64,000 nucleotides of DNA from Ryuthela nishihirai (lineage: Eukaryota; Arthropoda; Arachnida; Araneae; Heptathelidae), in the NCBI GenBank assembly GCA_038380435.1, contig JAWZYU010000034.1, forward strand, positions 24,035,404 through 24,099,403, read 5' to 3'. Shown piece by piece: positions 1 to 11,200 of the stretch. A model generated the notes under the pieces. The model saw nothing but the letters and a program-made list of their open reading frames with translations. It was not told the origin of the DNA and made no database searches. Position 1 is the first letter of the stretch. Each line of letters opens with the position of its first letter. Made by a program: the position numbers and the translations under genes.

Positions 1-2455
1 ACGAATCTGGGTAAGTGAAAATATCTGATCCACACATCCCCTACCACTTCTGAATCCACATTGCTCATCACGCAATTGCCTGTTAACCCGATTCTTAATT
101 CTATTAAGCACAATCATGGAAAGAACTTTCTCTGGAACAGAGAGTAGGCTGATACCACTGTAATTAACACAAGAACTGCGATCACCTTTTTTGAAAATAG
201 GGATAATAATAGCTCTGTTAAAATCCTTATGAACCATGCCTTTATCATAAAAGATATTCAAAATTCCAGTTAGCCATGTGGTAATTGAATGATTACCAGC
301 TCTAAGGATTTCCGTAGTAATTTCATCTACCCCTGGAGATTTATGAAGTTTAAGTTTAGAAATAGCCAGAATAACTTCAGATTGTGTTATAGGTCCAACA
401 TTAAAGCCACCAATGCATCTATCATCATTCCAAATAATGGGAGTAGAACTAACCATATTGTTTAGAACATCGCTGGAATGCTCAGTCCACATAGCCATGA
501 CAGAAAATCACCTTCTATAACCTTACTTTGTTTATCCTTCAATCCCTATATAACTGCCCGTTTTCTACAACACAAAAATTTAACAATCTAATACAGCTCT
601 CTGCTGTTGTTTTGTGTAACTGCTTCCTCGGCTTTGTCATCAAAGCCATCAAGCCAAAGATTCTTATCAGCAGCTAACTGATCCCTTACATGTTTATTAA
701 GCTCTCTGTAATACTTTCTATTAGGAATAGTGGGTTATTGATTAAGGACATTCCTGCAGTTCCTTCTTTCTGAAATAAGCTCAATTGCCTTATCACTCAG
801 TAATTCTGTCTCCTCTACTCCTTTTTTCCTAAAAGAGTACTGATAGTTTCCAAAAATGCCTGTTTAAAAAGGTTCCATTTTCCTCCAACTTCAGTAGTAA
901 GCAAACCATGACTGTCATAATGACTAAGTAACCTATCATGGTAAGCTTTAGCTATAGCTGGGTCTTTCAGAGCTTCAGTGTTAAAGGCAAATTTTTTAGC
1001 CTTAGCGCAAGACCACTTACGTTTCAGTTTCAAAACGCGTTTAACAAGGTAATCATCAGATCTAATATATGACCTGGTATTCCTAACAAAATAAGCACAT
1101 TTGCTATTAATTAATGCAAAATATATCCTATTCGTAAGCAACCCATCGAGTGAAACCCATTTGTACTTATGTATGTCGCGGTGATTTTAATAAGTGTTAG
1201 TTATTGTCAAACTATTAAGTTTACTTACCTGTAGGAGACATTGCCCATTGCCATTGCAGCTACCAATAACCAAAGGGCCTATTACTCCTCCCCAATGGTC
1301 AGAGTTAGTAACAACTTTGGCATTGAAGTCACCAAGAACAAGGGTAATATCTCCTTTCTTGAGAGAGTTGGAAATACCCTGAGATTGTCCATAAAACCTA
1401 TCCTTCTCATCATCATCGGCATCCTCAGTGGGAGCATAACAGCAGAAAACATTGAAGTCTTTAACGCTTGTCTGAAATTTTGCTGTAAGAAACCTTTCAT
1501 TAATGCACTCATATCCTAGAAGAGCATCACTGGCGTGTCTGCTGAGCAGCAGACCTACAACATGGTGATGCTTATTATCTTCCATCCCTGAAAAGGGAAA
1601 TTTAAGATTATTTTTAAGAATCTGATCTTTATCTGTCTATCTGGTGTCTGTCTATCTGGTGCAAGCCAAGAATTTATAACATTGGAATTCTTGTGTGAGG
1701 CCATCAAGAGAGTAATCTCTGTGCATAGTCCTCACATTCCAACTACCTATGGGGAGAAAATGGTTAATGGGATGTTTAGAGAAACTACGTTGTTGAGAGA
1801 GAGAATTCCGACAACATCAAACAGCCCCCTAATCGCAGGCATGTTCCCCCACCACTAAAGGCTGAAACCATCTACACTAAAGACACGTTCCCCCACCACT
1901 AAAGGCTGAAACCATCTACACTGGTACCATCTACACCTCCAATGTAGAATTTGACGATGCCAGTAGAAGCAAAGAGTTCAGGTGCCTGCGATGACCTCTG
2001 CTCAGGATTATTATATTCACAGGATAAACATATCCTGTGAATCCATTCACTTGGGTCTGTCAACCCACAAACAAACAGAAAACATAGCGGAAGATTTTCC
2101 TTCCACAGTGCAGCAAATTCAGGATCCATAATCAAGCTCAGAGCCTTAATCCAGTCCTAGAAGTTTATATGGTCAGCATTGGGACCCTGTGTGATCTTAT
2201 ATGATCTAGAATACGATATCGCACCTCAGCATAGTAGAAAATAAAGAAAATAAGCCATAGTTGTTCAGAGTAGTAGGCTACACCTATTAACCCTCCCCTT
2301 ACGTTTACTTCCCCAAAAGAGTATCTCTTTTGAAAGGTACTAACGGTCTGTATCACGAGAAGCTTGTTCGAACATTAGGTATAGGCCTGGCCGGTTCTAT
2401 ACATCATCACAAGGCACTGATGCATAGGTCACCTTCCAGTTACTACCAGCTACCT
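1..2455 (-). mobile_element. RTE-like LINE copy 1, degenerate, runs off window start
   Basis: The minus strand at 1-120 encodes reverse transcriptase residues DEQCGFRSGRG, and 1187-1585 encodes the apurinic-type endonuclease with the blocks CCYAPTED and VLGDFNAKV. The linker between them at about 530-1140 is broken by frameshifts and stops. From about 1740 to 2455 the sequence matches the non-coding 5' part of the copies at 13.6-15.5 kb and 4.5 kb, so this copy reaches close to the element's 5' end. The RT 3' half lies outside the window. The clade assignment rests on the endonuclease/RT pair and the short trinucleotide tail of sister copies, and is inferred. Non-functional. Confidence 0.85.
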
Positions 2456-3540
2456 TTTGCAGAACAAAATTCATTAGCCAATAAAACAACATTAGCTAAC
2501 AAGGCCAAATCATCTGCATAATCTAAATCAGAAATTTTGAAATATCTAGACCATTTAAGGCCGAAATCTTTCCCTTACAAACCTGTTGAAGCGCGTTAAC
2601 CTGTTGAAGAAACTAAAAAGGACTAAAAAGGAAAGGAGACAAAATGTCGAAAAATGTCGAACATCGAAAGAGAAAATTCTCGAACATTAGAAGCAATGCT
2701 AAACCAATTGCTACAAGCCTTACCAACTCTCACACACGACTCGGTGTTATTATAGAGAACTTTCATTATGTTAACTAACTTGTCTGGTATACCATATGAT
2801 TTCACAATCAACCACATATTATGACGATCAACAGAGTCGAAAGCCTTTTTGAAATCAACAAAGCTAGCAACCAAAGGTTTCGGAAACTCTAAACATTTCT
2901 GAAGAATCTGCCTAAGTGAAAATATTTGATGAATACATAGCCTACCACTTCTGAATCCACACTGCTCATCACGCAGTTGTCCATCAACCAAATTCTTTAC
3001 TGTTAAGTATAATCATTCAAAGAACTTTACCTGGAACAGAAAGTAAACTAATTCCCCTATAATTATCACAAGAACTGTAATCACGCTTTTCAAAAACAGT
3101 GATGATAGTAGCTGTCAAAAACAATGATACCTGCTTCCTCGGCTTTTCTTATTCTTATCTGTTGTTAACTGATCCTTTACGTGAAACATGTAAGTCTTTA
3201 CACATGCTGTATGTTAGCACTCGTAGGGTGTTGGTTGAATAATGCTAATCCTGCACTTTCTACTTTCAGACATAAACTCCATAGCTTTATCACTCCAATA
3301 ACTCTGCGTGCTCTGTTTCTTTTTGATAAAAACAGTACAATTAGTTTCAAGAAAATCCTGTTGAAAGTAATCCCATTCTTTCTCAGCTTCGCTAGTAAGC
3401 AAGCCACGATTGTCATAATGACAAAGTAGTCTCTTATGGTATGCTTTGGTTATATCAGGTTCTCTCAGAGCTTTTTTGTTAAAGGCAATTCTCCTTAACC
3501 TTATCACATTTATTAAGCCTGAGTTATAAGACACTTTTGA
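2456..3540 (-). mobile_element. RTE-like LINE copy 2, internally deleted fragment
   Basis: The minus strand at 2623-2991 encodes an RT block (VASFVDFKKAFDSVDRHN, then GIPDKLVNIM and ESCVRVGKACSNWF). The stretch 3130-3534 encodes the endonuclease-RT linker (KEWDYFQQDFLET). About 500 bp expected between them is missing or scrambled, and several stops interrupt the frame. Its RT end abuts the 5' end of copy 1 at about 2456. This is a dead copy. Confidence 0.75.
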
Positions 3541-3580
3541 ACAGGTAACGGGTCAGACCCAGTGGCGTAACGGAAAATCT

Positions 3581-3620
3581 CTCCCCCCCCACTCACCGAG
3601 ATATTTCTCGGGGGGGGGAG
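3581..3620. repeat. Short inverted repeat with C-tract and G-tract arms
   Basis: A C run at 3583-3590 and a G run at 3610-3618 flank the near-palindrome ccgagatatttctcgg, so a stable hairpin can form. The preceding cagtggcgtaac at 3560 resembles a DNA-transposon terminus, but no partner end was found. Confidence 0.4.
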
Positions 3621-3940
3621 CCTTTTGTTTCTCTTAATGTGCACCATCCTACAGTGGAATTTTAACTTTTTTGAAAACATACTCCTTCATAATAAATATC
3701 TGACATATATGGACATAATAAATATCTTGCATATAAAATACAATCTGACATAAAGATCATCAAATAATAATCAAATAATAATCTGACATATAAAATATCG
3801 ACATATATAAATATCTGACATATATTTTGGATTTCATAAAGCATAATTTGGCATTTTGGAAAGAATTATTTTTACAACTTTCGTCATTAAATATTGCGTA
3901 AAGGAATAAATAAACGAAAAAAAAAAAAAAACGATCCATT
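3621..3940. other. AT-rich spacer
   Basis: No gene seen. It holds several imprecise repeats of the words tctgacatat and aaatatc between 3700 and 3830, and an A run at 3919-3931. Confidence 0.5.
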
Positions 3941-3942
3941 CG

Positions 3943-4115
3943 AGCAGCTGATTGGTACAGAGGTCTGACAGGAGCCTGTTAGTTTATATGTCGTAGTAGA
4001 AAGCCTGTGAGGATGGCGGGACCTCCGCAGAAAAACAACACAAATATTCATGGCTTACCCGGGGCTTGAATCCAGGTTCCTTTTGATCAGTAGCCAAGAG
4101 CGCTCAGAGGACGGC
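3943..4115 (-). mobile_element. tRNA-derived SINE, second family, copy 1
   Basis: This 170-bp stretch is similar to 59105-59283. Both read, on the minus strand, a tRNA-like head with a B-box-like GGTTCGAGCCCC (degenerate here as gcttgaatccaggttcc) and a body containing gtctgacaggagcctgt. The head in this copy is too damaged to be a tRNA gene. Confidence 0.7.
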
Positions 4116-4494
4116 AATATTGGTGTAGGGAGCCTCATATTGGAAACTAATTTTAACAAGATCTGATATTAATTTGAATATGTGATATTTAGACGAGCAA
4201 ATATTGTTTTCAACTGTTTTATGGAATTGTAGCAATGTCAAAGAATATTCGTGTGTGTGAATCTGTTTCACGTACAGCAGTCGCATCACTGACGTTTGTT
4301 CGGATTTCCAAAGAATAATCCTATGCAGGTTTAAATTATTTTGATATTCGAAAAATCTGCTTTTAATGTTAATATAAATACAGTAGCTGTTTAATCTAGC
4401 AAGTATTCTACTAACGTATGTATTTATTATATTTTTTTTGACGTATTACGCATTTTACTTAACGTATTATATATATACTTACGTAAGTAACGTT
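4116..4494. other. AT-rich spacer
   Basis: No coding signal or recognisable transposon is visible here. Poly-T and TATA-like words at 4430-4480 look like simple sequence. Confidence 0.4.
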
Positions 4495-5806
4495 CTGTAA
4501 ATGGTAGATAGGTAGTCTGTGGAAGGAGAACACGTAATGTCCGACCCCGCCTTCTCGTGGCGCAGACGTTAGTACCTTTCAAAAGAGATACTTTCTTCTG
4601 GAAGCGAACGGAGAAGGAGGCTGCCAGATTAGTGTGGCCTACTGATCTGGACAACTATGGCTAATTTCGTTTTTATTTTCTACTTTGCTAAGGAGTGGTC
4701 AACCATACAGGGTTCTGGCGCGGACTACATAAACCAACTAGACTGGACTGAATTATGGCGCTGAGCTTGATTATGGATCCTGAATTTGCTGCACTGTGGA
4801 GGGAAAATCTTCCGCTGCGTTTTCTGTTTGTTTGTGGGTTGACAGAGCCAAGTGCATTTTGTCTCCTTTTCTCTTTAGCGTGCTTACTGTGTTATTATGT
4901 TACGCGAAATTAACTGCAAAGTGAAGATTTTGGCCTTAAATGGAGTGGAGATACGAAAATTTCTTTTAGATTATGCTGATGATTTAGCCCTTTTGGCAAA
5001 TGATGCTGATGAGATGAACTCTTTCATTCGAGCTGTTGATGAGACTGGTAGTAGAATAGGTTTGGTTATAAACAGAGAGAAAACTAAAGTGATGAAGATT
5101 GGTCAGGCAGGTTGTGATTCAGTTCATCTGAATGGTTGCAGTCTTGAGCAGGTGTCACAGTTTAATTACCTTGGGAGCTATGTAACAGATACTGGTGATG
5201 TGCGGCATGAGATTAACAGACGAATAGGGATTGCTGCCGGGACTTTTAAGAATCTATGGAGAGTGTGGAGAAATAGATGTTACACCTAAAGACTAAAATT
5301 AGACTGAAATAGTATGGGTTACTTATGGTAGTGAGACTTGGACGGTTTGTAAACAAGATAACAGGAAACTTAATGCTTTTATTTATAGATGCTTACGCAG
5401 TATCTTGGGTATTAGGCGGTTCAACTTTGTAAGTAATGATGAGGTTAGGCAAAGGAGTCGGTAGCCTTCTTTGAGCAGTACATTGTGCAGAGAGAGACTC
5501 CGTTGGTTTGACCATGTTTTCCGTATGGATAATTATAGTTTTGCGAATAGTATTATGACAGTGTGTGTGTGCAAAAAACTGCAGCCCAGAGGTAAAAATT
5601 CCAAAAGTCTCAGAAAGGGGGGGAGACCTAGGAAGCGGTGGGTAGATATTATGAAACAGGACTTTAGAAGGAGTTGGTTGCAGTGGCCGGATGCAGCAGA
5701 TGAAGCTCTGGACAGATATGCTTGGAGAACTAAATTACATGGCTGGTTGGACCTTCGCAGCCCATGGCTGCTTCAAGAGGATGATGATGATGATGATGAT
5801 GAGTGA
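4495..5806 (+). mobile_element. RTE-like LINE copy 3: 5' region fused directly to RT 3' half, (GAT)n tail
   Basis: Positions 4495-4855 match the non-coding 5' region of the other copies. At about 4856 the sequence jumps straight to the RT domain, so the endonuclease and N-terminal RT are deleted. The frame at 4897-5289 carries the RT catalytic block LDYADDLALL followed by INREKTKVMKIG and QFNYLGSYV. After a stop and small deletions near 5290-5470, the C-terminal block (RERLRWFDHVFRMDNY, then RRPRKRW-type residues) resumes to 5770. The copy ends in a GAT microsatellite at 5779-5803, the tail type known for RTE-like elements. Confidence 0.85.
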
Positions 5807-6560
5807 TGTTGATGAGATGAATTCTTTCATTAGGGCTGTTGATGGGACTTGTAGTAGAGAAGGTTTGGTGATAAACAGAGATAAAACTAAAGTGACGAAA
5901 ATTGGCCAGCCAGATGGTGCTTCAGTTGCTTTGAATGACTGTACTCTTGAGCATGTGTCTCAGTTTAATTATCTTGGGAGCTATGTAATAGATACTGATG
6001 TGCGGCGTGAGATAAATAAAAGCATAGATATTGCATCTGGAACATTTAAGAATTTATTCGACAGTGTGGAGAAATTGGTCTATAACCTAAAGACTAATAA
6101 TTAGGCTATATGAGGTGTTTCGTTCTTTCTAGGGTTAGTTGGTAGCAAACGTGAACTCTTTGCAAACAGGAAACTTGATGCTTTTGATTCTAGATGCTTA
6201 CGCAGCACCTTGAGCATTAAGTGGTTCAACTTTGTAAGCAATGATGAGGTTAGGCAAAGGAGTCAGCAGCCTCCTTTAAGCAGCATATTGTTCAGAGATA
6301 CACACTTCGTGGGTTTGGACATGTTGCCCGTATGGATAATTATAGATTGGGGAATAGGGTTATGAACAGTGTGCCTAAAGGGCGCAGAAAGAAGGGGAGA
6401 TCTAGGATGCGGTAGGCAGACAATGTCAAACAGGACCTTCCTTGAAATGGATTACGTTGGCCAAATACAGAAAATGTAGCACAGGACAGAAATGTTTGGA
6501 GAGCAAAGTCTGGTTAGAACTCCTTAGCATATGGCTGGATGAGGATTCTGTATGCATGTT
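5805..6560 (+). mobile_element. RTE-like LINE copy 4, 5'-truncated
   Basis: It begins inside the RT domain right at the GAT tail of copy 3 (DVDEMNSFIRAVDGT) and continues through QFNYLGSYV to the C-terminal RWADNVKQ-like region at about 6430. The 3' end near 6550 lacks a clear GAT tail. Frameshifts occur near 6110 and 6300. The head-to-tail contact suggests insertion into the tail microsatellite of copy 3. Confidence 0.8.
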
Positions 6561-6940
6561 TATGTCATTGAGAAATATTAAAAAGCTGCAAAGTCAACAT
6601 TCAGTTGCATTCTTTTAACTTCCGCCTGACGAAATGCCTTGAAAAGGAATTTGCGTCTTATTTTACTCTGTGGTTTGAAACACGTAAACATCAGATAATT
6701 GGGTCGTTTGTCCTCATTGATCCTCTTTCGCAGAAGGGAAAAGCTTTTGTCGGTGTCTTGTGTTCGTGCCACATGGAACTCGTCGATACGGAAAAAGAGA
6801 GCGAAACAATTTGTTATCAGCTATGTTAGTTTCGCTTTTATCCTGTCGATACGGAAATGGTCGAAAAGGTTTCGTAGTCTGTAAACAAAATGCAAGACAT
6901 CTGTCCAAACAACGTCCCCAGTATGCTCCACGCAGTTGAA
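6561..6940 (+). other. Upstream region of the eight-cysteine secreted protein gene
   Basis: Non-repetitive sequence between the LINE pile and the inferred promoter at 6948. Any distal control elements of the gene would lie here. No convincing conserved motif was recognised. Confidence 0.35.
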
Positions 6941-6947
6941 TCTTTCT

Positions 6948-6955
6948 TATAAAAG
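6948..6955 (+). promoter_or_regulatory. TATA box of the eight-cysteine secreted protein gene
   Basis: TATAAAAG lies 58 bp upstream of a clean GTAAGT donor at 7006, in non-repetitive sequence. A start of transcription about 30 bp downstream (near 6978) would give a very short non-coding first exon, a common layout for small arthropod secreted-protein genes. This is inferred from spacing only. Confidence 0.55.
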
Positions 6956-6977
6956 TTGGCTTCATGAACACCTCTTC

Positions 6978-7005
6978 TCTACAACTTCAAAGCAGCGTTG
7001 ATTCG
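6978..7005 (+). other. Putative 5'UTR exon 1 of the eight-cysteine secreted protein gene
   Basis: Sequence from the expected initiation zone to the donor attcg|gtaagt at 7006. It would join the acceptor ttttccag at 8120-8127, placing 33 nt of leader before the ATG at 8161. No transcript evidence was available. Confidence 0.5.
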
Positions 7006-7261
7006 GTAAGTTATATTGGATTCTGTCTCTTTGACATTCCCGTTATCTTCTTAGCAGCGATTTAGATATCTATCATTTGTGACATGTATCAATGACTAAT
7101 CGAGAGTTAGGTGTCTTACAGTTTGTGTTGCGTAAATATTATATCAATCTTATAACTTAAGCTATATCAGTCTTATAACTTATTAACTTAAGCTAAGGCT
7201 AGTATTTAAATTTAACCTCTATCTGTTAATTTGAGATCACGGTTTTAACTGAAACTGCAGC

Positions 7262-7625
7262 ATACCTCTGGGAATTTGTCCAGGCTCGTAATCTGCAGTT
7301 CGCAGGTTCGAGTCCCAGCTGGGTGGGGGTTGAGATTTATCTCCGCAAAATTCCCCGCCCTGCCCACGGTCAATAGGATAGTTCGTGGCCTTGGGAAGGC
7401 CGCCGTCCGGACGTCAAGCCGTGGCCGCATGTGTGGAATAGCCATAACCTGTGCACGTTAAAGATTGCTCTGGATGGCATTGACGGGAGGCTACCATCTG
7501 TCTCCCAACTGCTGTTCCAATGGGTCCCCTCCCCCAACCTTCTCTGAGCCTTCGGGGTTTATGTGACCTGGTCATTTAGTCCACTGTGTGCAAAAAAAGT
7601 GCTGCTGAGAGGTAAAACTATTCTA
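7262..7625 (+). mobile_element. SINE-A copy (tRNA-derived, about 360 bp)
   Basis: The head reads ccaggctcgtaatctgcag and ggttcgagtcccagctggg, the B box of an RNA polymerase III promoter. The body follows with ctccgcaaaattcc, the cgttaaag motif, ggaggctaccatctgtctcc and the 3' end gctgagaggtaaaac. This is the commonest interspersed repeat in the window (at least 14 copies) and lies here in intron 1 of gene 1. The tRNA-like 5' edge is slightly truncated. Confidence 0.85.
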
Positions 7626-7629
7626 CCCG

Positions 7630-8127
7630 GCAATTTGTGATCTGATATTTTTGAAACTGATAAGTAAATTGAAACGTGAAATTTTTATTTCCTGATTAAA
7701 CATTATTTTATAGCAAGGATGTACAAAACAAACGTACAGGAGAGACATTAGGAAAGAAAAAATATATTCTTAAAGACCCACAGAAAAATTATCTACTTAA
7801 AAATAAATGTTTGCGTTTTTTATGTATTATTGTTATTTTATGTATTAGAAAAACAACTGTACTTTAACGAATCAAATATGCATCCTGAATAAAAAAAATA
7901 TAAATATGCATTTTTAAATGAGTACTGTGAATATAATATGAATTACAATGTGAAATTTTAATGATGTACATCAATTGGAATGAACCAGATTCATCATCAG
8001 CAACAACTTCTTTTCCAATGAACCGGAGAATGACCACAACTAGTCTAAACGTAAACATTTCTGGTTTTGAAGCTTAAATGATTCGTTCATTTATAATGTT
8101 CTCTCTTTCATATGAATTATTTTCCAG
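7630..8127 (+). other. Rest of intron 1, no gene
   Basis: AT-rich unique sequence ending in a pyrimidine tract and acceptor tttccag at 8121-8127. Nothing else could be supported. Confidence 0.5.
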
Positions 8128-8293
8128 ATTAATCCCAGACGCCATATTCCTCTTCGAAACATGGCCATCGCTAAACAGACGCAATTCTTCGTGTTGTGTG
8201 CCGTTATTTCTCTCTGCATTGGTGGCAACCTAAGGGATCGGATGATGGATCACATCCGACAGAAGACGGAGAATTATATTAACGAAATGTGTG
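8128..8293 (+). CDS. Secreted protein gene, exon 2: leader, ATG at 8161 and signal peptide
   Basis: Acceptor ttttccag|att at 8127/8128 and donor tgtg|gtgagt at 8293/8294. The ATG at 8161 is the first in the exon and is followed at once by a hydrophobic segment. The coding part is 133 nt and ends in phase 1 after C44. Confidence 0.8.
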
Positions 8294-11200
8294 GTGAGTG
8301 CGATAATAAGAATCTTAACTTTTCAAAGGAAATGTCGAAAACTTTTTTTTTTCGACTTCAAGATTCAACCCTAACACAATAACTAGCAGATTTAACATAT
8401 CGGCTCTAAGGGAGGGGGGAGCATGCTTCTCCCTCCCCATTTTCAGAACGCTAATAATGCCAAAAGATTAAAAAATTATTAAACTTATTTATTTCACGCA
8501 TTTTTCACGAAAATTTTTAAAGCCTTGTGAAACGGAGGAGAAAATGTTGTAATACGTTGGAAATCCACGCTCTTGCCTGGAATCTTTCCTTTTCAATACC
8601 ACCTCCTAGATTTTTTTCCTACGTCTGCGCATATCCTCTGCTGAATATGGGATGTTTGCTTTCAAACAGAACTAAGTTTTTATTTTAGCGATTTTTGTAC
8701 TCTCTAATGGTGTTTTTTGGGGGACCCCGAGTTTTTTGGCGAAGGAATAAATGGCCAGATCACTGGGACCCAAAAAGCTCAGAGAAGATTGGGGGAAGGG
8801 AAGCCACTGGGCAGATGTTAGGAGACAGATGGTCGCCTCCCGTCAAGGCCATAAAGACAGTTCTGTAACGTGAACAGGGTATGGCTCGCACACGGAGCAA
8901 CGGCTTTAAGTCCCATCCGGCGGACGACAGCCTTTCCATGCACGGTGAAGACTCAGAATTTTGCCGAGATAAAAATCCGCTATACTTCTGAGCCCTAGGG
9001 GTCTTTGTGACCTGTCCTTTTAACCCATTCTGTGGAGAAAAAAGAAAAACGCCACTCAGAGGTAAAACAAACCAACAACAACTTATCCAACACAAAAATA
9101 ATTCTTTTTTCCTCTCCTCATGCAAATAAGTCAAAATGCTACATAAAGAGGTATGGGGTGGCTCATGCGGTAGCGTGTCAAGGCTCGTAATTTATACTTA
9201 TCAAGTTCGAGTCCCAGCTGGTCCAGCGTAGAGATTTATCTCCGCAAAACTCCCTGCCCTCGGTCAGTCGGGGACACCGATGAGTTTGGTAGAGTCACCG
9301 TCCGTCGGATGTGATATTATTCCGTGGTTCCGTGTGCAGAGATCCATTCCCTATGAACGTTAAGGGACACGCTGTATGACCTTGACGGGAGGCTTCCATC
9401 TGTCTCCCAACAGCTGTCCAGTGGGTTCTCTCCCGTTAACGTTCTCTGAGCCCTCGGGGTCCTTGTGACCTGGCCCATTGTGTGCATTAAAATACGTGCC
9501 GCTCAGAGTTCAAACAACCCAACCCAAAAGCTACAGAAGGATCCACGGTTAAATTGAAAACATTGGCTCATTTTTTCACAACGAGTCTCAGAAACGTTTC
9601 TCTTGCTAGTCGCAATATGTTTCTATATTCGATATGTTTTTAATGTTCAAACTGTTTTAGTGTAACGGGCAGATTTTATTCTCTTCGTTTTTAACGTTGC
9701 TTTTTCCCCCCAGACAAAAGAACAGAGTTGGTACCAGAAATGGAGGAATGCAGAAGGAAGTTTCGACCCCAGGTAAGTTATTGAAAGCAGTTTCTTATTA
9801 ATGTGTACATATGAGAAGCAAATGCGATTTATCTTGAGACATTTAGAGCGATATCCTCTGAAGTTTATGAATTGCTACAACGGAAGAAATCACAATTGTC
9901 CTTCCCTATCGAAATATTGAAGGATTTCCTTATCAATAGTAATCTAAATATCTAATTTCGAAAATATACATTTAATGGAAAAATATAACCGAAGTTAAAG
10001 ATCATAGTGAATTAATTTGCCCTTTTATTTACACTCAATCTGATGATTTCCTCCACCCCCCCTCATCTTCCGTCGCTCATCCTGATGACTTCCACCCTAG
10101 TCCTCCGGCTAGTGACGGAGATGTTGTAAAGCCATTTAGTGCTCTCTCTTCCCGAACATATGGAGAATAGCACAGCTTGCCCCCGAATGACAACGAGCCA
10201 CATTTCCTTTTAAGACACCTCTGAAAATACGCTTAATACTTTGATATATATGTATATACCATGACAATAGATAATTTAAAAAATTAAATGAGAGGGATGC
10301 GACAGATGCAGGAAGCAGTAATCACTGAAATCCAGTGGGTGGCGCGCACGCCACGCTGATAATCAGTCGGTGGCGCGCACGCCAGGCTCATAATCAGTCG
10401 GTGGCGCGCACGCCAGTCTCGTAATCTGCAGTTCGCAGGTTCTAGTCTCAGCTCGGCCAGCATAAATACTTTTCCAGCGCATAATCAGTCTGTGGCGCGC
10501 ACGCCAGGCTCGTAATCTGCAGTTCCCAGGTTCGAGTCTCAGCTCGGCCAGCATACAGATTTATCTCCGCAAAACTTCTCGCCTTGCTCACGGTCAGTAG
10601 GGGACACCGATGGGCTTGGAAAGGCCATTGTCCGTCGGTGGGACGTTAATCCGTGATTCCGTGTGGGAGAGCCATAGCCAGTGCACGTTAAAGAGCACGC
10701 TGGATGGCCTCGACAGGAGGCTACCATCTGTCTCCTAACAGATGTTCCATGGGTCCCCTTCCCTCAATTTTCTCTGAGCTTTCGTGGTCCTTGTGACCGG
10801 GCCATTTAGCCCGTTGTGTGCAAAAACGTACAGCCCAGAGGTAGAACAACCCAACCCACGATATATGGGAAGGCCCTAAGACAAAATCGAGCCAAGAGAC
10901 TGGATTTCCAATGCAGTATTTCCCACTCCGTTTTACGGATCTCTAAAACATTTTTTGCAAAATGGATGAAATATAAATAAGTTTAATAATTTCCTTGTCT
11001 CTATTGGTCAAACAAATTCATTACAAATGTAAACAAGCGTTGCTTTTTCTCGTTTGGGGAGTAAGCGTTGGATCAATCGGTATAGTGCGCCAGGCTTGTA
11101 ATTTATATTTCCCAAATTCGGGTGCCACATGGACCAACGTTGAGATTTATTTTCGCTGAACCCTCACGGAGCTGTTTGCAATAAATGGGACACTAATGGA

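Noticed and set aside
1..6560. Host gene encoding an endonuclease-reverse transcriptase
   Set aside because: Multiple truncated, differently oriented copies with microsatellite tails show that these are LINE retrotransposons and not host genes.
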